Below are positions 53,948 to 62,646 of a stretch of DNA of 64,000 nt, piece by piece (the stretch's first letter is position 1; each line of letters opens with the position of its first letter). The position numbers were made by a program, and so were the translations under genes. This stretch comes from Lysobacter sp. Root76 (GTDB taxonomy: Bacteria > Pseudomonadota > Gammaproteobacteria > Xanthomonadales > Xanthomonadaceae), in assembly GCF_001428685.1 (NCBI RefSeq), contig NZ_LMIK01000005.1, forward strand, positions 728,505 to 792,504, given 5' to 3'. The notes beneath the pieces were generated by a model. The model saw only the letters and a program-made list of their open reading frames with translations. It ran no database searches and had not been told where the DNA came from.

Positions 53948-54448
53948 ATGCGCGCAATTCGTTTGAGTTTGATTCTGATCGCGGCCTTGTCCGTCGCGCC
54001 CATCGCCGCCGCGCAGGACGCGGCCACGTTCGACCCCACTGCGGTGGTAGCGCAACAAAAGCGGATCCGCAGCGATCTCGACGCCGGTGCCGGCCGCTAC
54101 GGCGCCCTTCCGGCCGACGCCCGCCGCGAAGTGTCGGCGCGCCAGGACGCATTGTTCAAGTTGCTGGAAGGTCGCAGCTACGAGGACCTCAGTGCCGCCG
54201 AGCGCAGTCAGGCCAGCGAAACCCTGGCCTGGATCGAAGCGGCGCCGCAACGCAGCGGCGAGGAACGAATGGTCTGCGAGCGCGTCAAGGCCATGGGCAG
54301 CAATCGGGTGGAGCGCGTGTGCAAGACCGTGGCGCAGCGCCAGGCCGAACACGACTCCGCGCGTAACCGCGCCAACAAGAGCGGCGTGGATCGGGCATTG
54401 GAGCAACGCAACGTGTGCGCCAACGCCAGCTGCGGCGGCGCGCGCTGA
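53948..54448 (+). CDS. Exported small protein of unknown function
   Basis: 166 aa. Signal peptide MRAIRLSLILIAALSVAPIAAA, then a mainly helical charged domain (VVAQQKRIRSDLDAGAGRYGALPADARREVSARQDALFKLLEG) ending in VERVCKTVAQRQAEHDSARNRA and a CANASCGG tail. Three cysteine regions (ERMVCERV, RVCKT, CANASC) could pair in the periplasm. Unknown family. A strong terminator follows. Confidence 0.75.
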   Translation: MRAIRLSLILIAALSVAPIAAAQDAATFDPTAVVAQQKRIRSDLDAGAGRYGALPADARREVSARQDALFKLLEGRSYEDLSAAERSQASETLAWIEAAPQRSGEERMVCERVKAMGSNRVERVCKTVAQRQAEHDSARNRANKSGVDRALEQRNVCANASCGGAR

Positions 54449-54461
54449 ACGACCGCTTGGC

Positions 54462-54491
54462 GAAGAACCCCGGCTCCGGCCGGGGTTCTTC
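54462..54491. terminator. Strong hairpin after the exported-protein gene
   Basis: A perfect 13-bp stem (GAAGAACCCCGGC pairing with GCCGGGGTTCTTC) with TCCG loop, 14 bp after the stop at 54448. The A-rich/T-rich ends make it usable as a terminator from both directions, so it may also serve the convergent permease gene ending at 54545. Confidence 0.7.
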
Positions 54492-54544
54492 CTGGCGAGA
54501 CGCGGTTGTGTCCGTCTTCTGCTTTCGCTGGAAGCGGTGGACCC

Positions 54545-55906
54545 TCAGGCGTTCCGCGATCCGGCTTCCGGCTTTCGCCGCAGCAGATAAACCACTGCGC
54601 CCACCGCCAGCGCGATGGCGGCGGCGATCAGGTTCTGCGCGCTCGCACTGGCCAGCAAACCCAGAGACAGCAAGGTCGCCAGAATCGGAATCAACGGCCC
54701 GCCCGGCAGCTGCAGGGCTTCGGCACGATCCCCATGGCGGCGGCGCAACACCAGCACGGACACGGCGGTGCCGAGGTAGGTGCATAGCCGCGAGACCACC
54801 GACAGCAGCGCCAGTTGCACGAACGAGCCCGACAGCGCCAAGGCCAGCGATACCAGGCCGATGGCGAGGATGGCGACCACTGGGGTGCGGAAGCGCGGAT
54901 GGATCGCGGCCAGCGCGCGCGGGCCGTAACCATCGGCAGCCAGCGCGAGCAGGTAGCGCGGGGCCATCATCACCGTGTTGTTGTTGGTGCCCAGGATCGA
55001 AACGCTGGCGCCGACGGTCAGGGCCAGGGCCAGCCACCAGCCGCCGAAGCGCGCGGCCGCGTCGGCCAATGGGGCCTTGGATTCGGCCAGCCCCGGCAAG
55101 GTGCCCAGCGCGACCCATTGCACCGCGAAATAGATCGCGGTGACCGTAGCGATCATGGTCAGCAGCGCGAAGGGAATATCGCGACGCGGGTTACGGTATT
55201 CGCCCGCGGCGGCGGGCAGGTTTTCGAACCCGGCGTAGGCGAACAGCAGCAGCAAGGCCGCCTGGCCGAGGTTGCGCAAGGGAATCGCATCGCCCGGCAG
55301 CGCGCCGGCGGCGTCGGCCAGGCCGGCGTCGAAATGCACGGCGCCGATCGCCACGAACAGGAACAGCGGCAGCAGCTTGGCGATGGCCAGCAGCACCGCG
55401 GCGCGCGCGGCGGTACGCACGCCGACCATGTTGATGACGACCAGCAGCGCCAGCGAGCCGACCACCACCGCGATGCGCCCCGGGCCCGCAGCGGCGCCCG
55501 GCCAGAAATGCGCGACCGCCTCGGCCAGGCCGTTGCTCAGCGCCGCCGCGGTGGCGATGCGGGTGAGCAGCAGCATCCAGCCGACCTCGAAGCCGATGAA
55601 GGCGCCGAATGCTTCGCGTGCATACAGATAGCCGCCGCCGGGCTGGTCGAAGTAGCTCGCGGCCTGGGCGTAGCACAGCACCAGCAGGCTGACCGCCGCG
55701 CCCGCCAGCAGCACCGCCCACAGACTGGCCGGACCCAGCAGCGCGGCCGCGGTCGCCGGCAACAGATAGATACCGCTGCCGACGACGTCGTTGATCGACA
55801 GGCCCAGCAATTGCCAGCGGCTGACTGCGCGCAGCGGGGCGGGAGCGGCGTCGGCGGGCGGCGCGCCGCGGCGATCGGACGAAGACGACGACGAGGACGG
55901 TTCCAA
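54545..55906 (-). CDS. APC-superfamily amino-acid permease
   Basis: 453 aa from a TTG preceded by GGTGAT at Shine-Dalgarno distance; a GTG at 55996 is the alternative. No ATG fits, and the frame stays open far upstream without protein-like sequence. A Ser-rich disordered N-terminus (SSSSSSSDRRGAPP) precedes 12 predicted helices: LLGLSINDVVGSGIYLLPATAAALLGPASLWAVLLAGAAVSLL and YFDQPGGGYLYAREAFG are typical of the APC amino-acid/polyamine/choline family, as is FAYAGFENLPAAAGEYRNPRRDIP. Exchanges or imports amino acids or amines; substrate unknown. Confidence 0.85.
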   Translation of the reverse strand: MEPSSSSSSSDRRGAPPADAAPAPLRAVSRWQLLGLSINDVVGSGIYLLPATAAALLGPASLWAVLLAGAAVSLLVLCYAQAASYFDQPGGGYLYAREAFGAFIGFEVGWMLLLTRIATAAALSNGLAEAVAHFWPGAAAGPGRIAVVVGSLALLVVINMVGVRTAARAAVLLAIAKLLPLFLFVAIGAVHFDAGLADAAGALPGDAIPLRNLGQAALLLLFAYAGFENLPAAAGEYRNPRRDIPFALLTMIATVTAIYFAVQWVALGTLPGLAESKAPLADAAARFGGWWLALALTVGASVSILGTNNNTVMMAPRYLLALAADGYGPRALAAIHPRFRTPVVAILAIGLVSLALALSGSFVQLALLSVVSRLCTYLGTAVSVLVLRRRHGDRAEALQLPGGPLIPILATLLSLGLLASASAQNLIAAAIALAVGAVVYLLRRKPEAGSRNA

Positions 55907-56095
55907 GGCATCACCCGGCGGGAGCGTGAGGGCCAGAGTGCCCCAGTCGGACGCCGCGAATCCAGCGCGGACCCGCCGTATCGCGACCGCCGACACCGGT
56001 TGTGCGTCCGTTAGGCCGGAAATCACGGCCGCGGCGCTACTATCCGCACGCCTCGTGCCGCCGCCGGGCGGCCGCCCCCAAGGAGATGGACCCGA

Positions 56096-56695
56096 ATGAG
56101 AGCGTTGATCCTGACCGCAGCCGTCGTGCTGCTGGCCGCCTGCAAGCCGGCGCCGACCGACACCGCTGCGCCTGTGGCCGCCACGCCCGCGCCGGCGACC
56201 GCGCCGGCGAGCCCCGAGGCGCCCGCGCCTGAGCCGGGGACCGCCGCTACGCCGGCTCCGGCCGCAATCGAGTCCGTGCCGGCCGCGCCCGCCAGCGACG
56301 AAGGCAGCGCCCAGGTCAACCAGTCGATCGAAGAAGTGCTCGGCGATCCGGCCATCTACGAACCGGCGATCCGCGCGTTCCAGAAAGCGGTCGCCGCGCA
56401 CGATGCGGCCGCGGTCGCCAGGATGGCCGACTACCCGTTCAAGGCGACCGCCGACGGCAAGCCGACCCAGATCAAGGACGCCGCCGCGTTCGTCGCCGCC
56501 TACGACAAGATCGTGACCCCGGCGATCGCCAAAGTCGTGTCCGAGCAGAAGTACGCCGAGCTCGCCGTCAGCGGTAAGGGCGTGATGTTCGGCAACGGCG
56601 AGGCCTGGATCAACGGCATCTGCAAGGACAACGACTGCAAGGCCGTCGACGTGCGCGTGGTCGCGATCCAATCCACCGAGGCGGCCGCGCATTAA
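56096..56695 (+). CDS. Lipoprotein with Ala/Pro linker, unknown function
   Basis: 199 aa. Lipobox LLAAC (C16), then a ~50-residue Ala/Pro/Thr linker, then a folded domain (AIRAFQKAVAAHDAAAVARMADYPFKA and KIVTPAIAKVVSEQKYAELAVSGKGVMFGNGEAWINGIC) with a Cys pair. Resembles the SnoaL/NTF2-like lipoproteins often annotated in this family of bacteria, but that is a guess. The 3' end overlaps the possible ATT start of the transglycosylase gene. Confidence 0.8.
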   Translation: MRALILTAAVVLLAACKPAPTDTAAPVAATPAPATAPASPEAPAPEPGTAATPAPAAIESVPAAPASDEGSAQVNQSIEEVLGDPAIYEPAIRAFQKAVAAHDAAAVARMADYPFKATADGKPTQIKDAAAFVAAYDKIVTPAIAKVVSEQKYAELAVSGKGVMFGNGEAWINGICKDNDCKAVDVRVVAIQSTEAAAH

Positions 56696-56717
56696 GACGC
56701 GCGCGCCCCTGCCGGCG

Positions 56718-57488
56718 GTGTTGGCGCTGGGTGCCGCGCTCGCCCTGGGCGTGGCCGGCAGCGCGCACGCGCGCAAGGTCTATCGCTGCGTCGGACGCGA
56801 CGGCACGGTCAGCCTGGCGACTGCGCCGGAGCCGGGCTCGCGTTGCGAGGTGCGCGAGTTCGACGACAACGTCGCCAAGGTGCCCAACCTGTGGGGCTCG
56901 ATGGGCGTGATCAGCGGCACGCTCTACGAACGCCAGCAGGACGGCAAGACCGTCTACAGCACGCGCAATCTGCCCGGTTCGGTCAAGGTCCTGTCGTTCA
57001 TGGTGGAAACGCCGCCGGGCGAGCCCGCGCATGTCGGTCTGGGCCGGGTCGGCAAGCCGCAACTGGACAAGTACGCCGCGCAGTTCCGCTCCGCGGCCAA
57101 GGCCACCGGCGTCGACGATGCCTGGCTGCGCGCGATCGCCCACGCCGAAAGCGGCTTCAACGCCGCGGCGGTTTCGCCCAAGGGGGCGCAGGGCGTGATG
57201 CAGCTGATGCCGGCCACGGCCAAGGAGTACGGTGTGGTTGATCCGTTCTCGGCCGAGGATTCGATCAACGCCGGCGCGCGGCATCTCAAGCAACTGATCC
57301 GGCGCTACAAGGGCGACCTGACCCTGGTCGCTGCCGCCTACAACGCCGGCATCGGCGTGGTCGCCCGCTACGGCGGCGTGCCGCCGTATCGCGAGACCCA
57401 GGCCTACATCGCCAAAGTCCAGGCCCTGCACGAAAACTACCGCCTCGCCCTGGCGGCCCAGCCCAAGCGCGGCGCGAAGAAGCGCTGA
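56718..57488 (+). CDS. Lytic transglycosylase, SLT domain
   Basis: 256 aa from GTG. A short hydrophobic signal, a DUF4124-like N-terminal region (ARKVYRCVGRDGTVSLATAPEPGSRC) and then the SLT domain: WLRAIAHAESGFNAAAVSPKGAQGVMQLMPATAKEYG with catalytic Glu, and AAYNAGIGVVARYGGVPPYRETQAY. Cleaves the MurNAc-GlcNAc bond in the periplasm. The GTG start leaves no positive n-region; reading back in frame to an ATT at 56691 gives IKTRAPLPAVLALGAALALG, a textbook signal peptide, so the true start may be that ATT, which overlaps the upstream stop. Confidence 0.88.
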   Translation: MLALGAALALGVAGSAHARKVYRCVGRDGTVSLATAPEPGSRCEVREFDDNVAKVPNLWGSMGVISGTLYERQQDGKTVYSTRNLPGSVKVLSFMVETPPGEPAHVGLGRVGKPQLDKYAAQFRSAAKATGVDDAWLRAIAHAESGFNAAAVSPKGAQGVMQLMPATAKEYGVVDPFSAEDSINAGARHLKQLIRRYKGDLTLVAAAYNAGIGVVARYGGVPPYRETQAYIAKVQALHENYRLALAAQPKRGAKKR

Positions 57489-57518
57489 GCGCCGCGGCCC
57501 AGGCCGGTGCGGTGGGCT

Positions 57519-58022
57519 TCAGGCCACCGCGGCCTTATGCGCTTCGAAAGGAAGTGGAATCGCGCCGCTCTGGGCGACGATGCGCGGTTCGGCTGCGGTC
57601 AGCAGTTCCTTGCTGCCGTCGACCACGACCAAGATGCGACCGGCTTCGATCTCATCATGGAACTTGCGCCGGATCGGATCCGGCAGCGACGAGCCCACCA
57701 AGGCCGAGGCCCAGCAGCCGACCATCGCGCCGGCCATGGCTGCCGCGGCCGCGCCGGCCAGGGTCAGCGCGATCGGTGTCGCCGCGACCACCGCCAGGCC
57801 TGCCGCCAGACCCGCGGCGCCGCCGATGCCGGCCCCGCGCAGCGCGGCGGGCATCAGGTCGGTGTCGGCTTCCCTGCGTTCGTTAGGGATCGACGCCAGC
57901 TCGATGTCCGAGCGCGCGATCAACAGAATGTCGTCGTCGTTCACACCGGCTTCCAGTGCGGCGTTCATCGCGGCCTGGGCGCTGTTCAGATCTGGCGTGC
58001 TGAACACGTGTCGGATCTTCAT
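57519..58022 (-). CDS. Glycine-zipper membrane protein, general-stress-like
   Basis: 167 aa. Begins MKIRHVFSTPDLNSAQAAMNAALEAGVNDDDILLIARSD, a ferredoxin-like helix-strand unit, followed by a ~50-residue Gly/Ala-rich hydrophobic region (GAGIGGAAGLAAGLAVVAAT to AGAMVGCWASALVG) and a short C-terminal strand (GRILVVVDGSKELL). The layout resembles the heat-induced YflT/DUF1269-type proteins found in stress regulons. Function unknown. Divergent from the lipoprotein gene at 58244. Confidence 0.78.
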   Translation of the reverse strand: MKIRHVFSTPDLNSAQAAMNAALEAGVNDDDILLIARSDIELASIPNERREADTDLMPAALRGAGIGGAAGLAAGLAVVAATPIALTLAGAAAAAMAGAMVGCWASALVGSSLPDPIRRKFHDEIEAGRILVVVDGSKELLTAAEPRIVAQSGAIPLPFEAHKAAVA

Positions 58023-58243
58023 GCTTCCTCCTGACGCGGAGTCAGGTGCGCATCGCCACGCCGCGCACCGTGCGGGTGGCGACCGGAGCGAACGCACTCC
58101 TAGCGCGTTACCGCCCGGCCGTCGCCACGAGCTTGGGCGCGGCCGGGTTACCGTCATGTGACGGGCGTCGGCGCCTGCGCTTCGCCTTAACGATGCGGTG
58201 TTAATGTCTGTTCGATTCGATACCGCATTACACGGAGACCCGC

Positions 58244-58747
58244 ATGCGCACGCAGTATTCCGCCTACGCACTCGCCGCCGTCGCCGCGCTGACGCTTGCG
58301 GCCTGCAAGCCGGCACCGGCACCGGAAGCGCCCACGCCGGCCGAGACCCAGACCACCGCCGACACCTCGACCCAGCCGGCGATGTCCACCGACACCCCGA
58401 CGCCGGTCGCCGCCGCGCCGGCGCCCAGCGCGACGATCGCTCCGGAGGCCTTCGTCGGCAAGGTCTGGCAGGTCAAGGATTCCTCCGCGGTCGAGGCCGG
58501 CACCACTTACGCCTTCCTGGCGGATGGCACGCTGGTCGTGGATTCGGACAGCGGCACGCCGCTGTACGGGCAATGGAAGTTCGACGCCGGCAAGCTGACC
58601 CTGATCGAGGAAGGGCAGTCGTATCCGACCGACATCCTCAAGCTCGACGCGGGCGAGTTCCGCATCCGCAGCCACAACCCCGGCGAACCGGTCGAAACAT
58701 TGCTGGTGCCCGCGGCCGACCAGACCTTGCCCAAGGCCAAGCCGTGA
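58244..58747 (+). CDS. Lipoprotein of unknown function
   Basis: 167 aa. Lipobox LAAC (C21, LTLAACKPAP), an Ala/Pro/Thr linker, and a small strand domain (GKVWQVKDSSAVEAGTTYAFLADGTLVVDSDSGTPLYGQWKFDAGKLTLIEEGQSYPTDIL) of the META/HslJ-like or DUF-type beta-barrel sort. The plus-strand signal peptide KPAPAPEAP is like that of the 199-aa lipoprotein (KPAPTDTAAP), so the two may be distant relatives in their N-terminal part. GGAGAC lies 7 bases upstream. Confidence 0.8.
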   Translation: MRTQYSAYALAAVAALTLAACKPAPAPEAPTPAETQTTADTSTQPAMSTDTPTPVAAAPAPSATIAPEAFVGKVWQVKDSSAVEAGTTYAFLADGTLVVDSDSGTPLYGQWKFDAGKLTLIEEGQSYPTDILKLDAGEFRIRSHNPGEPVETLLVPAADQTLPKAKP

Positions 58748-58815
58748 ACGTGGCGGCAAACGCTGCGGGCGAAGCGCTGCAGACCGATCGCGTCTAGCGG
58801 CGAGGGACGATAGCC

Positions 58816-59010
58816 ATGGCCATGCAACCTTTTGTCGACGTGACCTGCCCGTATTGCGGGGAGACGATCAGCCTGATGATGGATCTCTCGGCCGGCGATC
58901 AGAACTACATCGAGGACTGCCAGGTTTGCTGCCGGCCCATCGTCGTCGCCGTCGCGGTCGACGAAGACGGCGAGCCGCAAGTCGCCGTCAGCGGAGAAGA
59001 CGAAGCCTAA
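58816..59010 (+). CDS. CPXCG motif cysteine-rich protein
   Basis: 64 aa. CPYCGE and CQVCCRPI form a two-CxxC zinc finger, followed by an acidic tail (VAVDEDGEPQVAVSGEDEA). This is the known CPXCG small-protein family, of unknown function and common in gammaproteobacteria. The ATG follows GAGGGACG. Stand-alone or with the lipoprotein gene 69 bp upstream. Confidence 0.88.
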   Translation: MAMQPFVDVTCPYCGETISLMMDLSAGDQNYIEDCQVCCRPIVVAVAVDEDGEPQVAVSGEDEA

Positions 59011-59174
59011 GCGTCGGTCGCGGCGCCCGCAGGGTGCATGCTCGTCATCGCGCGAGGGCGACCATCCAGCGACTTCGACGTTTCGCCCGCAGGGCCGATC
59101 GCATCGCAGCGGTGAAGCCACGTTTGCCGTCGTTCGGGCTATCGTTCGTCGTATGTAAAACCACAGCGACGACC

Positions 59175-60317
59175 ATGCCCGCAAGGAAATCCGCCGCCGC
59201 TCGCGGCTCCGGTAGCGACACGCTCGATCCGCGCGCGCTCAATCGCGCCCTGCTGCATCGACAGGCCCTGCTGCAGCCTTCGTCGGAATCGGCCTTGGCG
59301 ATGGTGGAGCGCCTCGGCGGCCTGCAGGGACAGGCGCCGAATCCACCGTACCTGGGCCTGTGGACACGGCTGACGGCTTTCCGCCCCGAGGATCTGACCG
59401 AACTCATGCAAACGCGGCAGGTGGTGCGCGCGACCATGATGCGCGGCACCCTGCATCTGGTGAGCGCGCGCGACTACCTGGCCTGGCGCGCGACCCTGCA
59501 GCCCGTCTTGCGGCGCTTGTCCCTGCAGAGCGATCAGGGACGTGCGGTACACGACATGGACCTGGACGCCTTGAATGCGGCCGGGCGCGCGCTGCTCGCA
59601 CGCAAGCCGCTCAGCGCGACCGCGCTCGGGCCGCTGCTGCGGGAGCGGTGGCCGGATCGCGACGCCGCGGCGATGGCGCGTTGGGTGCGCAGCGTCGAGC
59701 CGCTGGTCCACGTGCCGCCGGCCGGGGTATGGGATTCGCACCAGGCGGCGACCTTCGCGCCGGCCGCGGACTGGCTCGGCCAGCCCTTGTCCACGGACGA
59801 TGCCGCCGACGCCATGGTGCTGCGCTATCTCGCCGCGTTCGGGCCGGCCTCGGTAAAGGACATCGCGGCCTGGTCGGGCCTGCAGGGCGTGCGCGCGATC
59901 GTGGCGCGCCTGCGTCCGCGGCTGCGCGCCTACCGCGACGTCCACGGTAACGAGCTGTTCGATCCCATCGACCTCGGCCTGCCCGATGCCGGGCAAGCGG
60001 TGCCGCCGCGCCTGCTCGCGGACTTCGATAACGTCCTGCTCGCCCATGCCGAGCGCAGCCGCATCTTCGAGGAGCGCCATAAGCCGACGATCTTCACCCG
60101 CAACGGCATCGTCCGCGCGACGATCCTGATAGACGGCTTCGTGCGCGGCACCTGGAGCATGGAGCGCGGCAAGGACGCGGCGGCCATCACGATCGTGCCG
60201 TTCGCGCGGCTGTCCAAGGCCGATCGCGCGGCGCTGGGCGACGAAGCTGCGCGCTGTCTGGCGAGCTTTGCGCCCGGACTCGCACACGACCTGCGTTTCG
60301 AGGCCGGCGACCGCTGA
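59175..60317 (+). CDS. Winged-helix DNA glycosylase-like protein (AlkZ/HTH_42 family)
   Basis: 380 aa. The start MPARKSAAAR is chosen at the first Met before the conserved domain. Features of the HTH_42/AlkZ family are LQGQAPNPPYLGLWTRL with the Q-x-Q pair (Q51/Q53) that forms the active site in AlkZ, RATMMRGTLHLVSARDYLAWR, DAMVLRYLAAFGPASVKDIAAWSG (winged-helix domain) and NVLLAHAERSRIFEERHKPTIFTRNGIVRATILIDG. AlkZ enzymes excise bulky or cross-linked bases. The activity is inferred from the QxQ motif; the lesion specificity is unknown. Confidence 0.85.
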   Translation: MPARKSAAARGSGSDTLDPRALNRALLHRQALLQPSSESALAMVERLGGLQGQAPNPPYLGLWTRLTAFRPEDLTELMQTRQVVRATMMRGTLHLVSARDYLAWRATLQPVLRRLSLQSDQGRAVHDMDLDALNAAGRALLARKPLSATALGPLLRERWPDRDAAAMARWVRSVEPLVHVPPAGVWDSHQAATFAPAADWLGQPLSTDDAADAMVLRYLAAFGPASVKDIAAWSGLQGVRAIVARLRPRLRAYRDVHGNELFDPIDLGLPDAGQAVPPRLLADFDNVLLAHAERSRIFEERHKPTIFTRNGIVRATILIDGFVRGTWSMERGKDAAAITIVPFARLSKADRAALGDEAARCLASFAPGLAHDLRFEAGDR

Positions 60318-60669
60318 GTACGCCGCGCAATCCATGCATTCAGCGCGACATCTCGGTGCAGTCGTTCGCTGCGGATGCCAGCGCCGAAAAATGCGCGCCA
60401 AAACGCCATCGATCTGCGATTTCGTAAAGGTTGTGTTGTGTTCAGCCAATCGCCGCACAGCGCAACCCGGCGCAAGGCCGTCCTGCGTCACGTTTTGACG
60501 CGTTTCGGCGGACGGTCCTAACGTCATTCGCGGCAAGTGTGGTTAAGCGAACGTAGCTTTAACGCTTCGTGCCTGAGATCGGTTCAGATGCGCACCGGCA
60601 AGGTGCAGTCGTGCGGTGGCCCCCAAGCTTTCTGACATCCGCGCAACACATCTATCCAGGAGAGAACGC
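60318..60669. other. Intergenic region upstream of the EF-hand gene
   Basis: 352 bp with no supported gene. It is less GC-rich near 60400-60450 and 60530-60560 and ends in CAGGAGAGAA, a good ribosome-binding site for the next gene. It should contain that gene's promoter. I see no clear operator or riboswitch. Confidence 0.45.
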
Positions 60670-61071
60670 ATGAACAACCTGTCCCGCAAGTCGCTGATCG
60701 GTGCCTTCGCCCTCGTCGCCACTCTGTCGGCTCCGCTCGCGTTCGCGCAGCAGGCCGAACAGGCTCCGCCGACCGAACAGAGCGCCGACGCGGCGGCTAC
60801 TGCGGCTACGACCGCCGGCGATGCCGCCGCCCAGGCCAGCGAACCGGCAGCGGCGACCGCGACCGCCGCCGCGCCGCAGAAGAAGAGCTGGAGCGACGTC
60901 GACGCCGATAAGGACGGCAATCTGAGCAAGACCGAGGCGTCCTCGGTGCCCGCGCTGGGCCAGGTCTTCGACAAGGCCGACTCCAATGCCGACGGTTCGC
61001 TGACCGCCGCCGAATACAAGGCCTACGTGGCCAAGGCGCAGAGCGGCAAGCCGGCCAAGCACGGCGGCTGA
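60670..61071 (+). CDS. Exported EF-hand calcium-binding protein
   Basis: 133 aa. Signal peptide MNNLSRKSLIGAFALVATLSAPLAFA, an Ala/Gln/Thr-rich linker to about residue 70, then two EF-hand loops: DVDADKDGNLSKTE and KADSNADGSLTAAE, each with the DxDxDG spacing. Binds Ca2+ in the periplasm or outside. The family is common in xanthomonads; partner unknown. A clear rho-independent terminator follows. Confidence 0.9.
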   Translation: MNNLSRKSLIGAFALVATLSAPLAFAQQAEQAPPTEQSADAAATAATTAGDAAAQASEPAAATATAAAPQKKSWSDVDADKDGNLSKTEASSVPALGQVFDKADSNADGSLTAAEYKAYVAKAQSGKPAKHGG

Positions 61072-61108
61072 TCGGGTTCGAAACCAAGGGGTGTGGACTC
61101 CCTGCGGA

Positions 61109-61142
61109 AGGAAGGGCGGCTAGGGCCGCCCTTCCTGTTTTT
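61109..61142 (+). terminator. Rho-independent terminator of the EF-hand gene
   Basis: A 12-bp stem (AGGAAGGGCGGC pairing with GCCGCCCTTCCT), TAGG loop and a GTTTTT run immediately after it, 37 bp beyond the stop. This is a complete canonical terminator. Confidence 0.9.
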
Positions 61143-61198
61143 ACGGGCCGCTTCTATCCGCTGTTTTGGGCGGACCCGCAGCGCGGCATAATGCGCGG

Positions 61199-61936
61199 AT
61201 GAATTCCACGCACGCGGCCGGCATCCGGCTGGTCGGCTTCGACGCCGACGACACGCTCTGGCGCAGCCAGGACTACTTCGACCAGGCCCAGCTCGATTTC
61301 GAGCGCATCGTCGGCGCCTACGTCGACCTGCACGACGCCGGCGTACAGGAGCACCTGTACGAAGTCGAGAAGCGCAACATCGCGCTGTTCGGCTACGGCG
61401 TGAAGGGCATGGTGCTGTCGATGATCGAGGCCGCGGTCGAGATCACCGGCGAGCGGATCAGCGCAGCCCACCTGCATCGCATCGTCGGCCTGGGCAAGGA
61501 CCTGCTGCGGCATCCGGTCGAACTGCTGCCCGGCATCCCCGAGGCGGTGCGCGCGATCGCAGCCGAGTACGACGTCGTGCTGATCACCAAGGGCGACCTG
61601 TTCCACCAGGAGTCCAAAGTGCGCCAATGCGGCCTGGCCGAACTGTTCCGCCGCATCGAGATCGTCAGCGAGAAGGACGTCTCGACCTACGCGCGCCTGT
61701 TCGACGAATTCGGTCTGGCGCCGGATCAGTTCGTGATGATCGGCAACTCGCTGCGTTCGGACATCGCGCCGGTGCTGGAGCTCGGCGGCTGGGGCATCCA
61801 TATGCCCTACCACGTGACCTGGGCGCACGAGAACGAGGCCGAGATCGCTGCCGATGCGCCGCGCCTGCGTCGCGTCGACGGCGCCGCCGCGCTGCCCCAG
61901 GCGGTGCGCGAACTGGCCCGCGCCGCCGCCACCTGA
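61199..61936 (+). CDS. HAD-superfamily hydrolase
   Basis: 245 aa. HAD motifs: I is FDADDTLW (nucleophile Asp), II is VLITKGD (Thr), III the Lys in QESKVRQCG region, IV MIGNSLRSD. A long helical cap lies between motifs I and II. Such enzymes are phosphatases; substrate unknown. The start is the ATG after the AATGCGCGG stretch; an in-frame ATG 33 bases earlier exists, but the terminator lies just before it. Confidence 0.9.
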   Translation: MNSTHAAGIRLVGFDADDTLWRSQDYFDQAQLDFERIVGAYVDLHDAGVQEHLYEVEKRNIALFGYGVKGMVLSMIEAAVEITGERISAAHLHRIVGLGKDLLRHPVELLPGIPEAVRAIAAEYDVVLITKGDLFHQESKVRQCGLAELFRRIEIVSEKDVSTYARLFDEFGLAPDQFVMIGNSLRSDIAPVLELGGWGIHMPYHVTWAHENEAEIAADAPRLRRVDGAAALPQAVRELARAAAT

Positions 61937-62068
61937 ACAGCGGCCGGCATTATTCCCAACGCCGGCTGAGCGATTCCGGGCCGGGCCCGGAAAATTAGGA
62001 AGTCGTTCACCGTCGCGGTCGCATCGTCTGCCCATGCCTGCAATGGTGCAGGCGTTGAGGAGAACGAC

Positions 62069-62539
62069 ATGACCGCACTGTCCCGATGGCTCGCCCCGGT
62101 GGTAGTGGCCGCCGGCTTCGGCGTGGTCGCGATGACGCCGGCTCCGGCGGTGGCGCAGAGCAACGATGACCTGGCTCGCGTGATCGTCGATGTGGCCGAC
62201 GTGATCATCCGCGGCAACACCCCGTACTACCGCTACGGCAACTACGGCTACGACGATCGCCTGATCGTGGTCCGCGACCGCTACGGTCGTCCGACCTATT
62301 ACCGTAACGTGCCGCGCCGCAACTACTACTCGCAGCCCCCGTACGGCAACGCCTACGGCTATCGCAACCAGCACAGCCGCCAGCGCGTGACCTGCAACAG
62401 GTACGGCAAGTGCCGGACCGAGTACTACGACCCGCGTTACGACGACCGCTATGGCCGCCGTTACGACAATCGCTACGACAACCGTTACTACGACGGCCGT
62501 AGCGACTACCGCTACGATCGCCGTCGCTACGACGATTGA
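62069..62539 (+). CDS. Exported Tyr/Arg/Asp-rich repeat protein
   Basis: 156 aa. Signal peptide MTALSRWLAPVVVAAGFGVVAMTPAPAVA. A short alpha/beta part (NDDLARVIVDVADVIIRGN) precedes a tail dominated by Tyr, Arg, Asp, Asn and Gly: about 80 residues built of units such as DDRYGRRYDNRYDNRYYDGR. The tail is encoded by imperfect tandem repeats (cgntacgac units near 62435-62535). One CNRYGKCR Cys pair is present. Likely disordered, surface-exposed, possibly RNA-, DNA- or polymer-binding. Function unknown. Confidence 0.82.
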   Translation: MTALSRWLAPVVVAAGFGVVAMTPAPAVAQSNDDLARVIVDVADVIIRGNTPYYRYGNYGYDDRLIVVRDRYGRPTYYRNVPRRNYYSQPPYGNAYGYRNQHSRQRVTCNRYGKCRTEYYDPRYDDRYGRRYDNRYDNRYYDGRSDYRYDRRRYDD

Positions 62540-62646
62540 CCGCCACCGGCGGCGGCACCGCTCTCCGCGGTGCCGTCGCCGTTTCTGCTGCCGCGCGCCG
62601 CTTTCGGTGCTAGCCTGCGGCCCTGTCCGCGAGGAGTCGTCCCGTC

